Assembly (NCBI GenBank): GCA_948146395.1
Contig: OX411543.1
Location: 28,349,558-28,413,557, forward strand
Direction: 5' to 3'
DNA length: 64,000 nt
Source: Fragum whitleyi
Lineage: Eukaryota > Mollusca > Bivalvia > Cardiida > Cardiidae
Shown: in pieces, positions 32,311 to 43,711 of the stretch
How positions within the stretch are numbered: the stretch's first letter is position 1
Layout: every line of letters begins with the position of its first letter
The notes under the pieces: model-generated
What the model was told of the DNA's origin: nothing
Databases searched by the model: none
Seen by the model: only the letters and a program-made list of their open reading frames with translations
Translations under genes and position numbers: made by a program

Positions 32311-33087
32311 GAGTCGACTAGATTTGCTTGTTTCAAGCAATTTGTCCCCTTTTCTCAATGTTTTCTACAATATTTGCAAACCATTTCCGATTTTGCGCAG
32401 ATTGGCTGAAAGTCTGCTACTTCCTTGAACTTTGGTAGGTCTGATCATCCGTTTTGAAAAGTCTGGATTACAACTGAGATTACTGCGTTACGACATTTAT
32501 GGAAGGTTTTCGCTTGATAACTGATTATATATGATTATTTCCGAGATCAGAGCACTGGCTGTCCTCTGCTGAACTCAATCTCTAATTCAAATATTTATTT
32601 TACGGTATTACCTTCGGGTACCGTATTCTATTCGGGTTCATATCATTGGTATTTCTGGCGTATTACCAGTGTATCTAATAACGTAAAAAAAAACCTGCCC
32701 AGTGAACTTTCATGGGTTTTTAGTTTTTACTCTATTTGGAGAAAGCCTTGGATTTTGCTAAAGCTGTACATAGTGTCGTCATCGCCGTGAAAATAAGCTT
32801 GTCCGTTTGTGACATCTCTAGTATTTCTAAAAATATTCAACTGAAAGTTGTTGAGAAAAATGATGAGTGCCGCCTTCGGGGATCGAACCTGGGATCTGTT
32901 GATTGATAGTCCGATAATCGGGATAAATAGAGATCAAAGTCCAAGTAAATTTTGATAAATTTTTAATTTCCAACAAGTTTCGGTTGTAATTAACCTTTTT
33001 CCAAATGAATCTTTTTCTACTGAAAAGAATTTATGATGAATTGTGCGACGATAAAATAACAACGAATTAGGTGGAAAAGAGTTAGAG
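32311..33087. other. Non-coding with a tRNA-SINE head remnant
   Basis: At 32868-32925 the sequence GCCTTCGGGGATCGAACCTG GGATCTGTTGATTGATAGTC (in two parts) matches, on the minus strand, the B-box half of the tRNA-derived SINE head at 59231-59306. The remainder shows no gene. Confidence 0.5.
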
Positions 33088-33478
33088 TATAATCGCTTGT
33101 TTCAGTGTAAAATCGATTTATATTTAAGTGAACAACACAAGATGTATTTTCACGAGTGGCTGAGCCACGAGTAAAAGATATCTTTTATGATCAAGAAATG
33201 CAATTTAAATCTCACGCGACAAAAGAATGACTACTTTATTTCTTTAATGCAAAGATAAAACAAAATGTGAAAAATTCGGGACAAATTTTGTTTAAATTTG
33301 TCATTTTGCGCGTAATTGCTATATATGCTATGATCATGATGCCGTCATATTTTAGACCCTGCTTTGATAACGCTAAGTAAACGGAAACGAGGTATAAGTT
33401 TTTGATAATTTCACTGGTAAGGCGTTGAATTATCAAATGATAATCTCCCGTTATTCCTCGATAATCCATCGAAAATCA
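33088..33478. mobile_element. MITE family B, copy 2
   Basis: Head ATAATCGCTTGTTTCAGTGT with the CACGAGTGGCTGAGCCACGAG loop, tail block CATTTTGCGCGTAATTGCTA and the end TTATTCCTCGATAATCCATC. Its right foldback arm is more decayed than in copy 1. Confidence 0.75.
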
Positions 33479-33574
33479 CGAATGAATACGATACAATAAA
33501 ATAAATGAACAGTAACAGGATGTTATGTTTTGTAGTAATCTCCCATTGTAAAAAAAAAAAAGGGAAATCCGTTA

Positions 33575-34033
33575 ACAGTTAAGAACGTCGTGAAATTGAC
33601 ATAATTGGATGGTATTTGAATTGATTTTGGAATGATATTGAGTGAGTTAAAAGAGGGAGTTTTGAATAAAATTAAGGGCGAATTCAAACATCGCTAATTT
33701 CGTTCAACATGAACGAAATTATCAATATTTTATTACCCCCCCCCCCCCCTCCCCCAATCTACGAAGAGTTCTACAAATAAAACACTTATGTTCTATAAAT
33801 AGACCGACTAATGAGACGTTTCCAAATCCACGACAGCCAACAAAATGGAAGGATTTGGTCCATTTAAATGATGTCGTGGAGCATTTTGAACAATTTTAAT
33901 TTCAAAATATTTGTGAATGTTCTCGGAGCCTTTTGAATGGTTTGAGTGAGTGTTTCGAATAAATGAATGGAGTATTAATGATTTAGATTTGTATTGATCG
34001 AGGTGAATATCAATTTCACGATATCACTAACTG
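33575..34033. mobile_element. MITE family C, full copy
   Basis: Begins AACAGTTAAGAACGTCGTGA and ends ATCAATTTCACGATATCACT. It has an internal C-run near 33730. The orientation matches the 20360 copy. Its right edge lies about 100 bp below a likely coding exon. Confidence 0.8.
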
Positions 34034-34129
34034 TAAAATGACACTCAGGGTCAATATTTGAACACACAATAGACACAGGTATTGTTGAGAAGCAGCACGA
34101 GAAGTCAGTGCACATCTTTCAAATTGTAC

Positions 34130-34215
34130 CGTCACCTCGAAGTTTAATCTCTGTTTGTCTAGTCCGTTCGTCATAAAGACACTCAATGTGTAGAACTTTA
34201 TCTTGAAAACTGGAG
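34130..34215 (-). CDS. CUB/cadherin gene, likely exon 18 (half cadherin repeat)
   Basis: The acceptor TTTAATGTGTCATTTTCAG precedes it. With two bases completing a phase-1 codon, it reads APVFKIK then FYTLSVFMTNGLDKQRL. The block Y-x-L-x-V followed by a loop and NFEVTV is what completes the second half of a cadherin repeat whose first half is on the exons at 35126-35436. The donor is uncertain (gtacaa after 34130 or gtgacg after 34136), and the frame stays open beyond. It is the last exon I can place; the rest of the gene lies left of 34 kb or is unrecognised. Confidence 0.5.
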
Positions 34216-34524
34216 CTGAAAATGACACATTAAACAAAAAAGACCATCGGAAACTCTGTGAAATGAAATATTTGAAAAAAATATTGGTTCTAGTACAGGT
34301 CAACTGGTAAAAGTTCATAGATTCCTTCCCCTGAAGATATAATGACCATTCCAAATTAAGAAAATCACCAAAGCTCGAAAAGTTTCGACTCCATGTTTAC
34401 ACAGACTGACAGGGATCGAAACTGTACGCACTTTCCTAAATGTCGCTTTCGTCCAACAAATCACAAATATTCAGGCCCTAAATCACACATGCAGTCGTTT
34501 AAAATATTTTGACATGATACATAA

Positions 34525-34646
34525 AGGATAATCGTTTGTTTAAAAAAATAATTGAACTTTACTTCACGAGTGGCAAGAATATAGCTTTTGTTGTTCGAGA
34601 AATAAAATATAAATCGATCTTACTCGAAAAACAAACGATTTCGAGC
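34525..34646. mobile_element. MITE family B, head-only copy
   Basis: Only the foldback head is present: GGATAATCGTTTGTTTAAAA, CACGAGTGGCAAG with half the loop lost, and CGATCTTACTCGAAAAACAA. Hairpin arms of about 20 bp are retained. Confidence 0.75.
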
Positions 34647-34659
34647 CCTCAAAAATTTG

Positions 34660-34930
34660 ACCACAGCTCCGGATAAGTCCAATTTTAATAACTGACCTAG
34701 ATCTGTGACATTGACCTTGGATATAGCTGAAAGTTTCTTTCAAATATTACATCTCATGATGGAAAACAATTGTACCACATTATCATGAAATGCATAAAAG
34801 AAATAAATACATCTGACCTTGACCTAAGAGCTATCTGAATATTTCTTTCGAATAGCACACCTATTTATGATGGGAAACAATTGTCCCAATTCTTTTTAAA
34901 AGCCATCCATAATGCAGGAATAATTGTCCG
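34660..34930. repeat. Two diverged units of an AT-rich GACCTTGACC repeat
   Basis: Units share TGACCTTG(A/G), AGCTATCTGAATATTTCTTT-like, and ATGATGGGAAACAATTGTCC blocks (near 34710 and 34830). The same repeat type flanks the family H MITE at 45225-45720. Confidence 0.6.
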
Positions 34931-34947
34931 GGCAAAATCATATTCAC

Positions 34948-35085
34948 CGAGTAAGATGACGGGAGCTGGTCCATCTTTCACAGCCGTACCACTAAATATG
35001 CTAGCGGGGTACTGCGTTACGGTATATATTTCATCCCGAGTGTATCTGTACTACACAAATCGTACAAAAACTACATCTTTTACAA
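34948..35085 (-). pseudogene. Decayed third copy of the half-cadherin exon
   Basis: About 75-80 percent similar to the exons at 35126 and 35302, with acceptor and donor relics (CTTCAAG; gtgaat). It still encodes IYTVTQYPASIF and DGPAPVILL, but in the incoming phase a TAG falls at codon 11 and the upstream part is shifted. No alternative acceptor rescues the frame. Confidence 0.7.
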
Positions 35086-35125
35086 CTTGAAGCATATACT
35101 ACCACGATAACTGTAACATATTTAC

Positions 35126-35254
35126 CGAGTAAGATGACGGAAGCTGGTCCATCGTTATCAGCCGTTACACTAAAGGTGTTAGCGGGGTACTGTGTTACGG
35201 TATACGACATCCCGATTGTATCTGTACCATATAAAACGTACAAAAACAACACCT
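35126..35254 (-). CDS. CUB/cadherin gene, alternative exon 17b (half cadherin repeat)
   Basis: 129 bp, phase 1 in and phase 1 out. The original acceptor (cttccag in the neighbour copy) is mutated here, but AAATTGTAAG eight bases inside restores the frame, giving EVLFLYVLYGTDTIGMSYTV. It ends in the same DGPASVILL followed by donor gtaaat. It is about 176 bp from an almost identical exon at 35302. Both would encode the same half-domain, so splicing is probably either/or. Confidence 0.6.
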
Positions 35255-35301
35255 CTTACAATTTGAAGCATATACTACCATGATAACTGTAACATATTTA
35301 C

Positions 35302-35436
35302 CGAGTAAGATGACGGAAGCTGGTCCATCGTTCTCAGCTGTAACACTAAAGGTGTTAGCGGGGTACTGTGTTACGGTATACGTCATCCCGACTGTATCTG
35401 TGCAATTAAAATCGTACAGGACCACATCTCCTACAA
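35302..35436 (-). CDS. CUB/cadherin gene, exon 17a (half cadherin repeat)
   Basis: 135 bp, acceptor TGTATGTGCTTCCAG, donor gtaaat, phase 1 to phase 1. It encodes GDVVLYDFNCTDTVGM, YTVTQYPANTFSVTA and DGPASVILL: first strands of a cadherin-type repeat in which the usual D-x-D calcium motif is reduced to NCTDTVG. It follows exon 36081 in frame. Confidence 0.7.
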
Positions 35437-35605
35437 CTGGAAGCACATACAGTCAAACTTGTGTTAAGTCCTCTAAGTGGACAACCAAACAACGGTCACT
35501 TATGGGAATGGTCGGTTAATGCAGTATTTCATGATTAATCAAACAGGTCATTTGATGGCATATACAGATTGTCTCATGGACGTGGATCACATATGGCGGT
35601 TTAAT

Positions 35606-35797
35606 ACACAGGGACTCTGCACATGATAAATAAGCTTCATACAATGATTTGGCGGGAAAAAAATGAAATCAAAAATGGTATATAAATGTATTTATATACC
35701 ATTTTTTTTATTTTTTCTTGCCAAATCATTGTATAAGGCTTATTTATCATGTGCAAATCATTGTATAAGGATAATGTATCATGTGCAGAGTCCCAGT
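35606..35797. mobile_element. Hairpin MITE with about 70-bp arms
   Basis: TGCACATGATAAATAAGCTT, ATACAATGATTTGGCGGGAA and GGTATATAAATG are mirrored by TATTTATATACCATTTTTTT, TTGCCAAATCATTGTATAAG and GCTTATTTATCATGTGCA, so the first 150 bp fold into one long stem. A third, partial arm copy (CAAATCATTGTATAAGGATA...ATCATGTGCAGAGTCCC) follows. The motif GACTCTGCACATGATA also starts the left arm. No ORF. Confidence 0.85.
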
Positions 35798-36080
35798 GGT
35801 TTATAACATATGTTTGATTAGGTAGAAAGTTTCATACCTCAATAGATTTGAAAAAAGTCCGTATCTTTTAAGTAAATATCATGAAGATAAAAGTAAAGAT
35901 TTCTAAACAATGAGATAGGGGGTTTCAGGGAATACTTTGTGCGGATACTAAGTTGCGTACACAAAATTGCACTCATCGAGGAATAAAACCAAAATTTTAG
36001 CGGATCAGAATGCACGAATCCTGATGAAAACAACTTTATAATTAATGTAAATTATGACATATGTACGATGATTATCTTAC

Positions 36081-36149
36081 CACTATCCATTCTGGCGTAC
36101 AATTTTCTCGGACTGGGATAACATTGTATATTTGTTACATTGACTTGTG
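36081..36149 (-). CDS. CUB/cadherin gene, exon 16
   Basis: 69 bp between acceptor AGACAAATTTTACAG and donor gtaaga, phase 1 to phase 1. It reads TQVNVTNIQCYP then RKLYARMDS: the last strand and inter-repeat linker of the third cadherin-like repeat. The usual D-x-N-D-N linker is replaced by TNIQCYP, so calcium binding is unlikely at this junction. An upstream acceptor at 36163 would put the frame out of phase, which is why I chose the inner one. Confidence 0.6.
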
Positions 36150-36592
36150 CTGTAAAATTTGTCTAAAAAAGATAGAAAGGCAACATTTAATACACATTAC
36201 ATCGCATGTAACAAAAAGGTAAGAAACATATGGTGAACATCAATAAACGTGAGCACCGCTTCAGAGTGTCTACGTCGTTTGCTAAATATGTGTTGGATGG
36301 TGGACAAAATTTTTAGTCGAAAAAAGGGCATGATTCTGAGTACAATGTGCATCTAAAGCTAGCCCCTTGTTATATAGAATTTGCCATTTTGCCAAGTTTC
36401 AAGTGAATTATACCCATAAACACTAAATCACTAACACTCAATCCTGCAGAAATATATAATAGGTAGCATTCTAAAAATAAAGATATTATAAGATACAAAA
36501 AAACATCATAGAATCAGAAAATATTCATACAATAAAGTATTTCCATACAGGTCTGTACAGTCTGACCAGGGTAGATACTGTCGAACGTATAC

Positions 36593-36739
36593 TTGCCGTT
36601 TGATTGATGGAGTCTGTGACGACTATATTGAGATAGAATTTTCTATCCGGGACTTCCGTGACGGTAAATGATCTCACAAGACTGATCAGTGCTGTTTCAC
36701 TGTTCACAGCAAATAATGTGGTATTCACTGCAGGACTCA
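36593..36739 (-). CDS. CUB/cadherin gene, exon 15 (cadherin repeat 3, second half)
   Basis: 147 bp, acceptor TTATATTTCCAG, donor gtatac, phase 1 to phase 1. It encodes VNTTLFAVNSETALISLVRS then RKFYLNIVVTDSINQTA. The pattern F-x-V-x-x-x-T-x-x-I...F-Y-L-x-I-x-V-x-D is the second half of a cadherin repeat. The frame matches exon 38452 before it and exon 36081 after it. Confidence 0.75.
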
Positions 36740-37103
36740 CTGGAAATATAATTGAACTACTCTAGTTAAAACTTAACATTCCAACAGTGCAAAAGGTGTG
36801 TTGATATCATGAACGTTTTGAATTTGTTCGCATTGGGTTTATTTCCGCTGATTCAGTCATATCGCGGTGGCAAGAGAATATTAAAATAGATTCTTGGTAT
36901 TTCTCATACCAGTACTACTATTACATCATTTCCTAGCCCCAAGCTGCAATCCCTTTTAGGTACAGTAAAACTTGTATCAAGCGACCACTTATGGGACTAT
37001 CAAAAAGCGGTCATTAAAGAGAATGGTCGCTAAGTCCACGTTTTGTTTACGAATAAGATTCATGATCTTGATAGAATATCTGTCTTATTGCGATTTTCTA
37101 AGC
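36740..37103. other. Intron sequence with SINE core and MITE fragments
   Basis: 36836-36965 holds the SINE core (TTCAGTCATATCGCGGTGGC, TTGGTATTTCTCATACCAGT) without a tRNA head. 36961-37030 holds an ACAGTAAAACTTGTATCAAG / GCGGTCATTAAAGAGAATGG block of a common MITE type, related to 35451-35520. Confidence 0.6.
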
Positions 37104-37180
37104 AATCCTATGTTGTAAATATTCATTAAAATCGTCTCAATGAGACGATTCCATTGATTTTCAACAACATAGGATTACTT
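37104..37180. mobile_element. Short hairpin MITE, family G copy 1
   Basis: CAATCCTATGTTGTAAATAT and ATCGTCTCAATGAGACGATT are mirrored by TTTCAACAACATAGGATTA. The same design is at 60497-60573 (GAATCGTCTC..GAGACGATTC core). Confidence 0.75.
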
Positions 37181-37634
37181 TGCGCTTATTTTCAGACCAA
37201 TACGATCGACTTTTTTTTATATATTTTTATTTTTAGAAATAGATTTGTACAACGGTCGCATGATAAAATTGGTAGCTTAATAGACGTCGTCGCTCGAGCA
37301 AGATTGACTTATACGATAATCGAATTTACAGATGAGTAATTCTAGTTCTAGCTGAACGTTGGATAAAACCTATTGACAGATGATTACATATGCACTTATC
37401 GAATATAATGATCATACGCTTACTTCAATAATTATTAAATGGAGTAACACTCATTCTTCTTTATCAATTTTCGGTAATGAGAAAGACAGGTATTAAAAAA
37501 GACAATGGATCTCTTTTCTTAATATTTTTTTGAAGAATTTTCGATTAAGGGACATGAAAGCCTGCATAAGAAAGCAAATGATCGATATTCAAAGACATTA
37601 ACGACTCGTCAAAAAATACACAAAGTTTCCTCGT

Positions 37635-37841
37635 GAGTACATATATGAGTCTGCGAGTGATATCTACGACAATTTGACGTTGCATGAACGGCAAACATTG
37701 GGTAAAAAAAAATCATAACACGGTACAAACGCAGATTGAGTACATATATGAGTCTGCGAGTGATATCTACGACAATTTGACGTTGCATGAAGAGCAAATA
37801 TTGGACAAAAAAGATCATAACACGGTACAAACGCAGATTCG
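37635..37841 (+). repeat. 103-104 bp tandem duplication with a tyrosine-rich reading frame
   Basis: Two adjacent units differ at only a few positions plus one base in an A-run. Each reads EYIYESASDIYDNLTLHE on the plus strand; only the second unit stays open to its end. It lies in a cadherin-gene intron. Either a fragment of a receptor tail exon or chance coding in a recent duplication. Confidence 0.75.
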
Positions 37842-37863
37842 CTTACTGTATAAATATATACTT

Positions 37864-37992
37864 TGAGACCTTATGTATCTTCAAGGCGCACATTGAAGAC
37901 TCTTGTCAGATTGTGTGAAAACACAGACCGATGACCAGAGTCTTCCTTAAGCGCATTAGTTCAGTTGTTAAAATAGTCACACGCAGGTTCAT
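37864..37992. mobile_element. MITE family F fragment
   Basis: Carries GAGACCTTATGTATCTTCAA, the CAGACC...GACCAGAGTCTTC hairpin and the end AGTCACACGCAGGTTCATAC, as in family F. It directly abuts the family C copy that follows. Confidence 0.65.
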
Positions 37993-38429
37993 ACAGTTAA
38001 AAACATCGTGTAATTGACACTCAACCCGACCAAAATTATCTAAATCATTCAGTTAGCGCTCCATTCATTCATTTCAAACACCCATTCAAATCGATCAAAA
38101 AAGGCTCCAAAATCATAAGAAAACATTTTGAAATCGTTCGAGACGCTTAACATTTTATTCAAATCGATCAAATCATTCTACATTTTTATTAGCTGGTGTA
38201 GATTTTCGAGTGTCTGGTTGGTCCGCGAACACAAAAAAAGAAAAATATGGATATTTTTAAAAAAGGGAGGTAATTAACATCGCTAATTTTTTCATCCCGA
38301 ACAAAATTAGCGATATTGGATTACCTCCTTTTAATTTCACTCAAATTTTGCTTCACACAGTCATTCAATTTTATTCCAAAATCATTCCGAAATCAGTCAT
38401 CTTGTCGATTTCACGGTGTTGTTAACAGT
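37993..38429. mobile_element. MITE family C, full copy
   Basis: Begins ACAGTTAAAAACATCGTGTA and ends TTTCACGGTGTTGTTAACAG. Inner blocks are CAGTTAGCGCTCCATTCATT and GGATTACCTCCTTTTAATTT. It ends 22 bp from the donor side of exon 14. Confidence 0.85.
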
Positions 38430-38451
38430 AAAAGTTAAGCGGTATACATAC

Positions 38452-38509
38452 CACCTCCTAAAGAATACGTTAAGTTGTATTCATCAGTACAATTCCAGCT
38501 ATCAACATA
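38452..38509 (-). CDS. CUB/cadherin gene, exon 14 (cadherin repeat 3, first half)
   Basis: 58 bp between acceptor TTTTGATATTTTTTCAG and donor gtatgt, phase 0 in and phase 1 out. Encodes YVDSWNCTDEYNLTYSLGG. Its place between the E-T-V-x-I-P-G-S start on exon 13 and the F-x-V strand on exon 15 gives a cadherin repeat of normal length. A 4.7-kb intron separates it from exon 13. Confidence 0.65.
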
Positions 38510-38867
38510 CTGAAAAAATATCAAAATGAATCATTAATATATCATCTGGAAGTAATATGTCCTGCGTTACGAAAATAAAATTAAAACATTTCAAATGATA
38601 CCCCGCTTTGCAAGTAGGTACATGCGCATGGCAGGGTATATTTTCCAAACTTTTCTCGAATGCTTTCATCCAGAACGCATGTCAAGTTTGATTTGCATGG
38701 ATTTTAATGTCCTTTTAACAGTTATTGAACCATGTAACGGTGATTGCAGGATCTAACGATGGGTTCCTGTTTTTCCCCACACCAGTACTACCAAACATCC
38801 TTTCTTAGGCTAGGTATCGGTATACGAATATCCACTGGTGGGAGGGAAATTCAGGAAATAATAGTCC

Positions 38868-39694
38868 AGGGCTCGTGCTGACCCTTAAACCAGGGGTTTG
38901 ACCCCCTACCCCAATATCTTGACATTTAGAAATTCCTCCAAGGGGGTCATTGAGACCCCCTTGAGAGAAATTTCTAAGGGTCAAAACTTTTTAAGACGCA
39001 TCCGATATACTATCTAAATATTTTACAAATCAATTGCTACTTCGTTTCTTTAAAGGGAAAGGTCAAATGGCTCTTAAACCTAACAAGAGTGCCATAGTCC
39101 CAATATACGCCGCCACTTTGCTTCTATTCACGAAAATAATTAAAGACAATACTTATTTTTACAGAACCAAATTCAAAACATTTGTAGACTACCTTTTCAA
39201 ATTGTCAAGTTCAAACTGTTTGATATGATTAATTGATTGAATGGGGATTAACGCTTCTTTAAACTGCAACTAAAAATAATAATAATAAAAACTTTGATAT
39301 GAAGGTCCATTTTTCCATTACACGGCCGAAATTCACTTAACTGCAACAACATACACAAATTCAGTTAACAAAGAACATTTCGTAGAAATTTCTTAAAAAT
39401 AAGTTCATAGATAAAGGAGGAGATGCATTCACTAGATTTTTTACATGTAGGCCCATTTTTCCATGACGCGGCTAAAATTCACAAAACCGTGACGTTAGGT
39501 GCTAGGTCAGGTGACAAGGAACATTTGTGAACGTTTCATCGAAATCGGTCCATAATTGAGGGAGGAGTTGCGTGCACAATTTTTTTTTACAGGAAGGCGA
39601 CTGAAATTCGCCAAACCGTGACTTTATGCGCTAGGTCAGGTGACTAAGAACATTCTGTCAATGACTCCCTTATTACAGACACTAGCACGAGCCC
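38868..39694. mobile_element. Element with AGGGCTCGTGCT terminal inverted repeats
   Basis: Ends are AGGGCTCGTGCTGACC and GACACTAGCACGAGCCCTT. Near the left end is a hairpin of AGGGGTTTGACCCCCT type. The right half has two to three 130-bp units (CATTTTTCCATGACGCGGCT, AAACCGTGAC, GCTAGGTCAGGTGAC). A 64-codon frame at 39034 carries no feature. Confidence 0.6.
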
Positions 39695-40527
39695 TTCTAG
39701 TCGCCTGTGCAGAATGTCCTTTGACCTCCTTTTTCTTCTAATAATTGATGGATAATTAAATAATGTGAAAGTGAAATGATAAAAGAATAGTAGATGATTC
39801 TATTTAAAAAAATCTAAAACAACAACTTTTATATCAACATCGAGAGCTATCTTAATTATTATTTACCTTCTATCGTGGCACCGTCCCTTCACATCAATGG
39901 CAAATCAAAGGACGATCTTTCTATGATTTCAAATTTATTCCTTTTATGATATGAAAAATTTGGATATGCTCATTCCCCATTAGTAGTTTAAATTCTACCA
40001 GTCGAAGACAAATTATCTGTACCGAAAGTTCGAAATTCTAAATTTGATCTTAATATACCTTTTACGAAAAAAAAAAAAAAAAAAAAAAGAAAGGAAAAGA
40101 AAAAGTGAGTACCTTATACTGCATGCTCTACGAGTAAAATGGTCTTGAAACACTGAATAGCTACTTACAGGATTCAAAAAAGTGACCAAAACTTTAGTTA
40201 AAGCTAAAAGAATGCAAAATAAATATTACATTTCATGGAACAAAAATGCAACAAAAGCAATTTCAAAAGCGAATAACTTCATGAAAGCAAACTGTTTATT
40301 CGCAAACATTACTGGTTTCTTGTACAAGCAAATTACATTGCTGTCTATGCATAATCGTTTAGTGTTTATCGACTACACAAAACAAGGTACAGCTTTCTAT
40401 TAAATGTTTCATATCAACTACAAATTGATAGCTAGTTATCAAGATTATTCAAAGTGTTGTTTTTTTTCATTGATTTGCAAAAAATGGCACATGGGTAGAT
40501 ATTTCAAAGTTATGTTTTGGAAATATA
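39695..40527. other. Intron sequence, no exon seen
   Basis: AT-rich with a poly-A run at 40070-40100. A 73-codon plus-strand frame at 40182-40403 has no recognisable domain. Confidence 0.5.
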
Positions 40528-40796
40528 TAATACGTATTTAGTGTTTAGAAAAAAAATCAAACGGGGTTGGGGGAATTGATAATAGTCGAGGCACTGCCGA
40601 GACAATTATAAATTCCCACAACCGGGCCGAGTTAGATATTTTTTATACAATCCACTAAGCACATTTTATATTTACCTTTAAACCTCTAGCCTTGTTTTCG
40701 TCGATGTTTCTAAGAGAAATGCAAGTTTCCAAAATATAACCGAATTGTGTCATTGTTCTAAAAATATCCATGTGACATTATAACAAGAGGACCATT
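40528..40796. mobile_element. MITE family A, copy 4
   Basis: Same orientation as copy 1: AATACGTATTTAGTGTTTAG, the hairpin GTCGAGGCACTGCCGAGACA, AGAAATGCAAGTTTCC, ending near CATGTGACATTATAAC. It lacks the far end found in the other copies. Confidence 0.75.
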
Positions 40797-41435
40797 ATGG
40801 TACTATGTTGCTCACTTGAGTAAGTCAACAAATAACTTGTCAACCATGTTATTAATACCAGAGATTGATTGGTGTACATTTAGGAGGATTTTGTTATAAA
40901 CAGACTTTAATTTCGTCCTGTTTTTTTTTTTTTTAATTTTTCATAAATTTCAACCTATCTGGTACAAGGGCAACTAGATTTATTGATAGAATTGAATTCT
41001 TCTTTTTACAACTTGAGTTACAACCCTAAAAGCATCACTGCCAAGTAAAAGATTGATTGGTCCGATGGTTTCGGAGAAAACCTTCCCACCAAGTCTCAGC
41101 TTAGTTGGCCCAGTGGTTAAGAAGAAGATGAATTTGTTCTAAGATTTTTGGCAATTTTTCGCCTTCCGTTACCATGGAAACCATGAGGTTTTTTTATGGA
41201 ATTAAATTCTTTTAAGAACCTTTGAAGACCTTTACCCAGGGAACATACCTGCAAAGTTTAAGATTAGTTGGCCCAGGAGCTTAGGAGGAGAAGAATTTTT
41301 TCTAAGATTTCGGTCTTTCTGTTACCATGGAAACCAGAGTTTTTGATGAAATTAAATTCTTTTAACATCGCTTGAATAGCTTTACCGATGAAACCTTCCT
41401 GCCAAGTTTCAGCTTGATTGGCCTAGTAGTTTAGA
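40797..41435. repeat. Dispersed repeat with about three 160-bp units
   Basis: Starts AACAAGAGGACCATTATGGT, a start seen in many bivalve repeats (recall). Units share GTTACCATGGAAACC, TTTTATGGAATTAAATTCTT and AGTTGGCCCA(G/T).GTT..GGA blocks near 41100, 41260 and 41410. Confidence 0.65.
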
Positions 41436-41439
41436 TTTT

Positions 41440-41590
41440 GATTGATTGATTGAATGGAGTTTTACGCCGCTTTCAACAATTTTTCAGTTATATCGCGGCG
41501 GCTGAAGCACTTATAATGGATTCCTGGTATTTCTCTTGCCAGTTCTACCACTACAACCATTCCTATCCTCCAGCTGCTATCTTACATAGG
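41440..41590 (+). mobile_element. SINE core without tRNA head
   Basis: GAATGGAGTTTTACGCCGCT, TTCAGTTATATCGCGGCGGC and TTCTCTTGCCAGTTCTACCA match the body of the tRNA-derived SINE at 59020-59306 (same strand order as written there). It abuts the 3' tail of the LINE copy at 41591. Confidence 0.65.
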
Positions 41591-42770
<1,180 letters not shown>

Positions 42771-42856
42771 GAACATTTATTCTACATTCCTATATACCTT
42801 TTTATTATAGAAATGTAGCTTCTTGTTATCCGCTGCTTATTTCAATCTTTTATATT

Positions 42857-43119
42857 TGTGACCCGTCACGCGAAGATGGACCATCTGGGTAGTGCGTGAA
42901 GTATTGACCCTTGTCAGACTGCGCGGATTGCGCAGGCTGACAAGGGTCAAAACTTTTTGCACATTGCTTATTATCTGAATCTAGAATGACAAGTCTACCT
43001 TCCAGTGACAGAATTCTTGAAATGCAATATCTGGTGGACCTATACTGAGCTTAACGTCCTTATCAAATATCTAGGTTACATAATCCCAAAATGGACCCTT
43101 TTCGCGCTACGGGTCACAT
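42857..43119. mobile_element. MITE family E, copy 3 (263 bp)
   Basis: Ends TGTGACCCGTCACGCGAAGA and TTTCGCGCTACGGGTCACA. The internal hairpin TTGACCCTTGTCAGACTGCG / GCAGGCTGACAAGGGTCAA is almost perfect. It lies in the intron 136 bp below exon 13. Confidence 0.9.
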
Positions 43120-43255
43120 TTGATCATTTTATAGAGTTCAAGATGTCATTTTTGTGTGACGGATCGGAAGTATAGTTTTTATGTTAGAAAATGGCGAGGG
43201 TCACTTCATGCGGTTACACGACACAGTTAACAACAGCGAACAACATAATTAACAC

Positions 43256-43413
43256 GATGTGGCTACTTGCCGGAACTATATTTCCTGCTCTTGACCCCGG
43301 AATAACGACCGTCTCTGTAATCACGTGGGTTGACGTACAGACGGGTGGACTGTCGGGTGGGATTGTGATGTTTAAAACACCAGTTGTCGACAGGCCGCTA
43401 GTTGTAGATACAC
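43256..43413 (-). CDS. CUB/cadherin gene, exon 13 (end of repeat 2, start of repeat 3)
   Basis: The acceptor GTGTTTTATCTTCAG is strong, incoming phase 1. It reads SVSTTSGLSTTGVLNITIPP, then PDSPPVC, then TETVVIPGSRAGNIVPA. The D-x-N-D-N-x-P-x-F linker of classical cadherins is here PPDSPPVC, so two acidic calcium ligands are lost. Two donors are possible: gtgtta after 43256 (phase 0, which joins exon 14 in frame) or gtagcc after 43267 (phase 1, which does not). I use the first. Both donors are weak. Confidence 0.65.
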
Positions 43414-43711
43414 CTGAAGATAAAACACCAGGCACACAAAATCCCTTAATTGCATTCGGAACACCTTTATTCTTTATTTATTTTAATATCTTTATTCTTT
43501 ATTCGGCAATTCGGCAAAGATAATGCCTTTGGCCATAAATCATTTACACAATATGGCAAACATATACAATTAAATAGGCAAAAAACAGATTAACAATATA
43601 CAAATGCAGTCAAATAAACATGTGTGAAACAAGTTTTAAATACTGTGTTTTAATGATGTCTTATATGCAAGGTATAACTCGAATACGCTACTATGACTTG
43701 TGACTAATCTC

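Noticed and set aside
36163..36170. Upstream acceptor for exon 16
   Set aside because: Using it leads to a stop at the end of the exon in the required phase; the acceptor at 36150 keeps the frame.
43191..43523. 110-codon plus-strand frame
   Set aside because: It is the complement of cadherin exon 13, whose splice sites and motifs support the minus strand.
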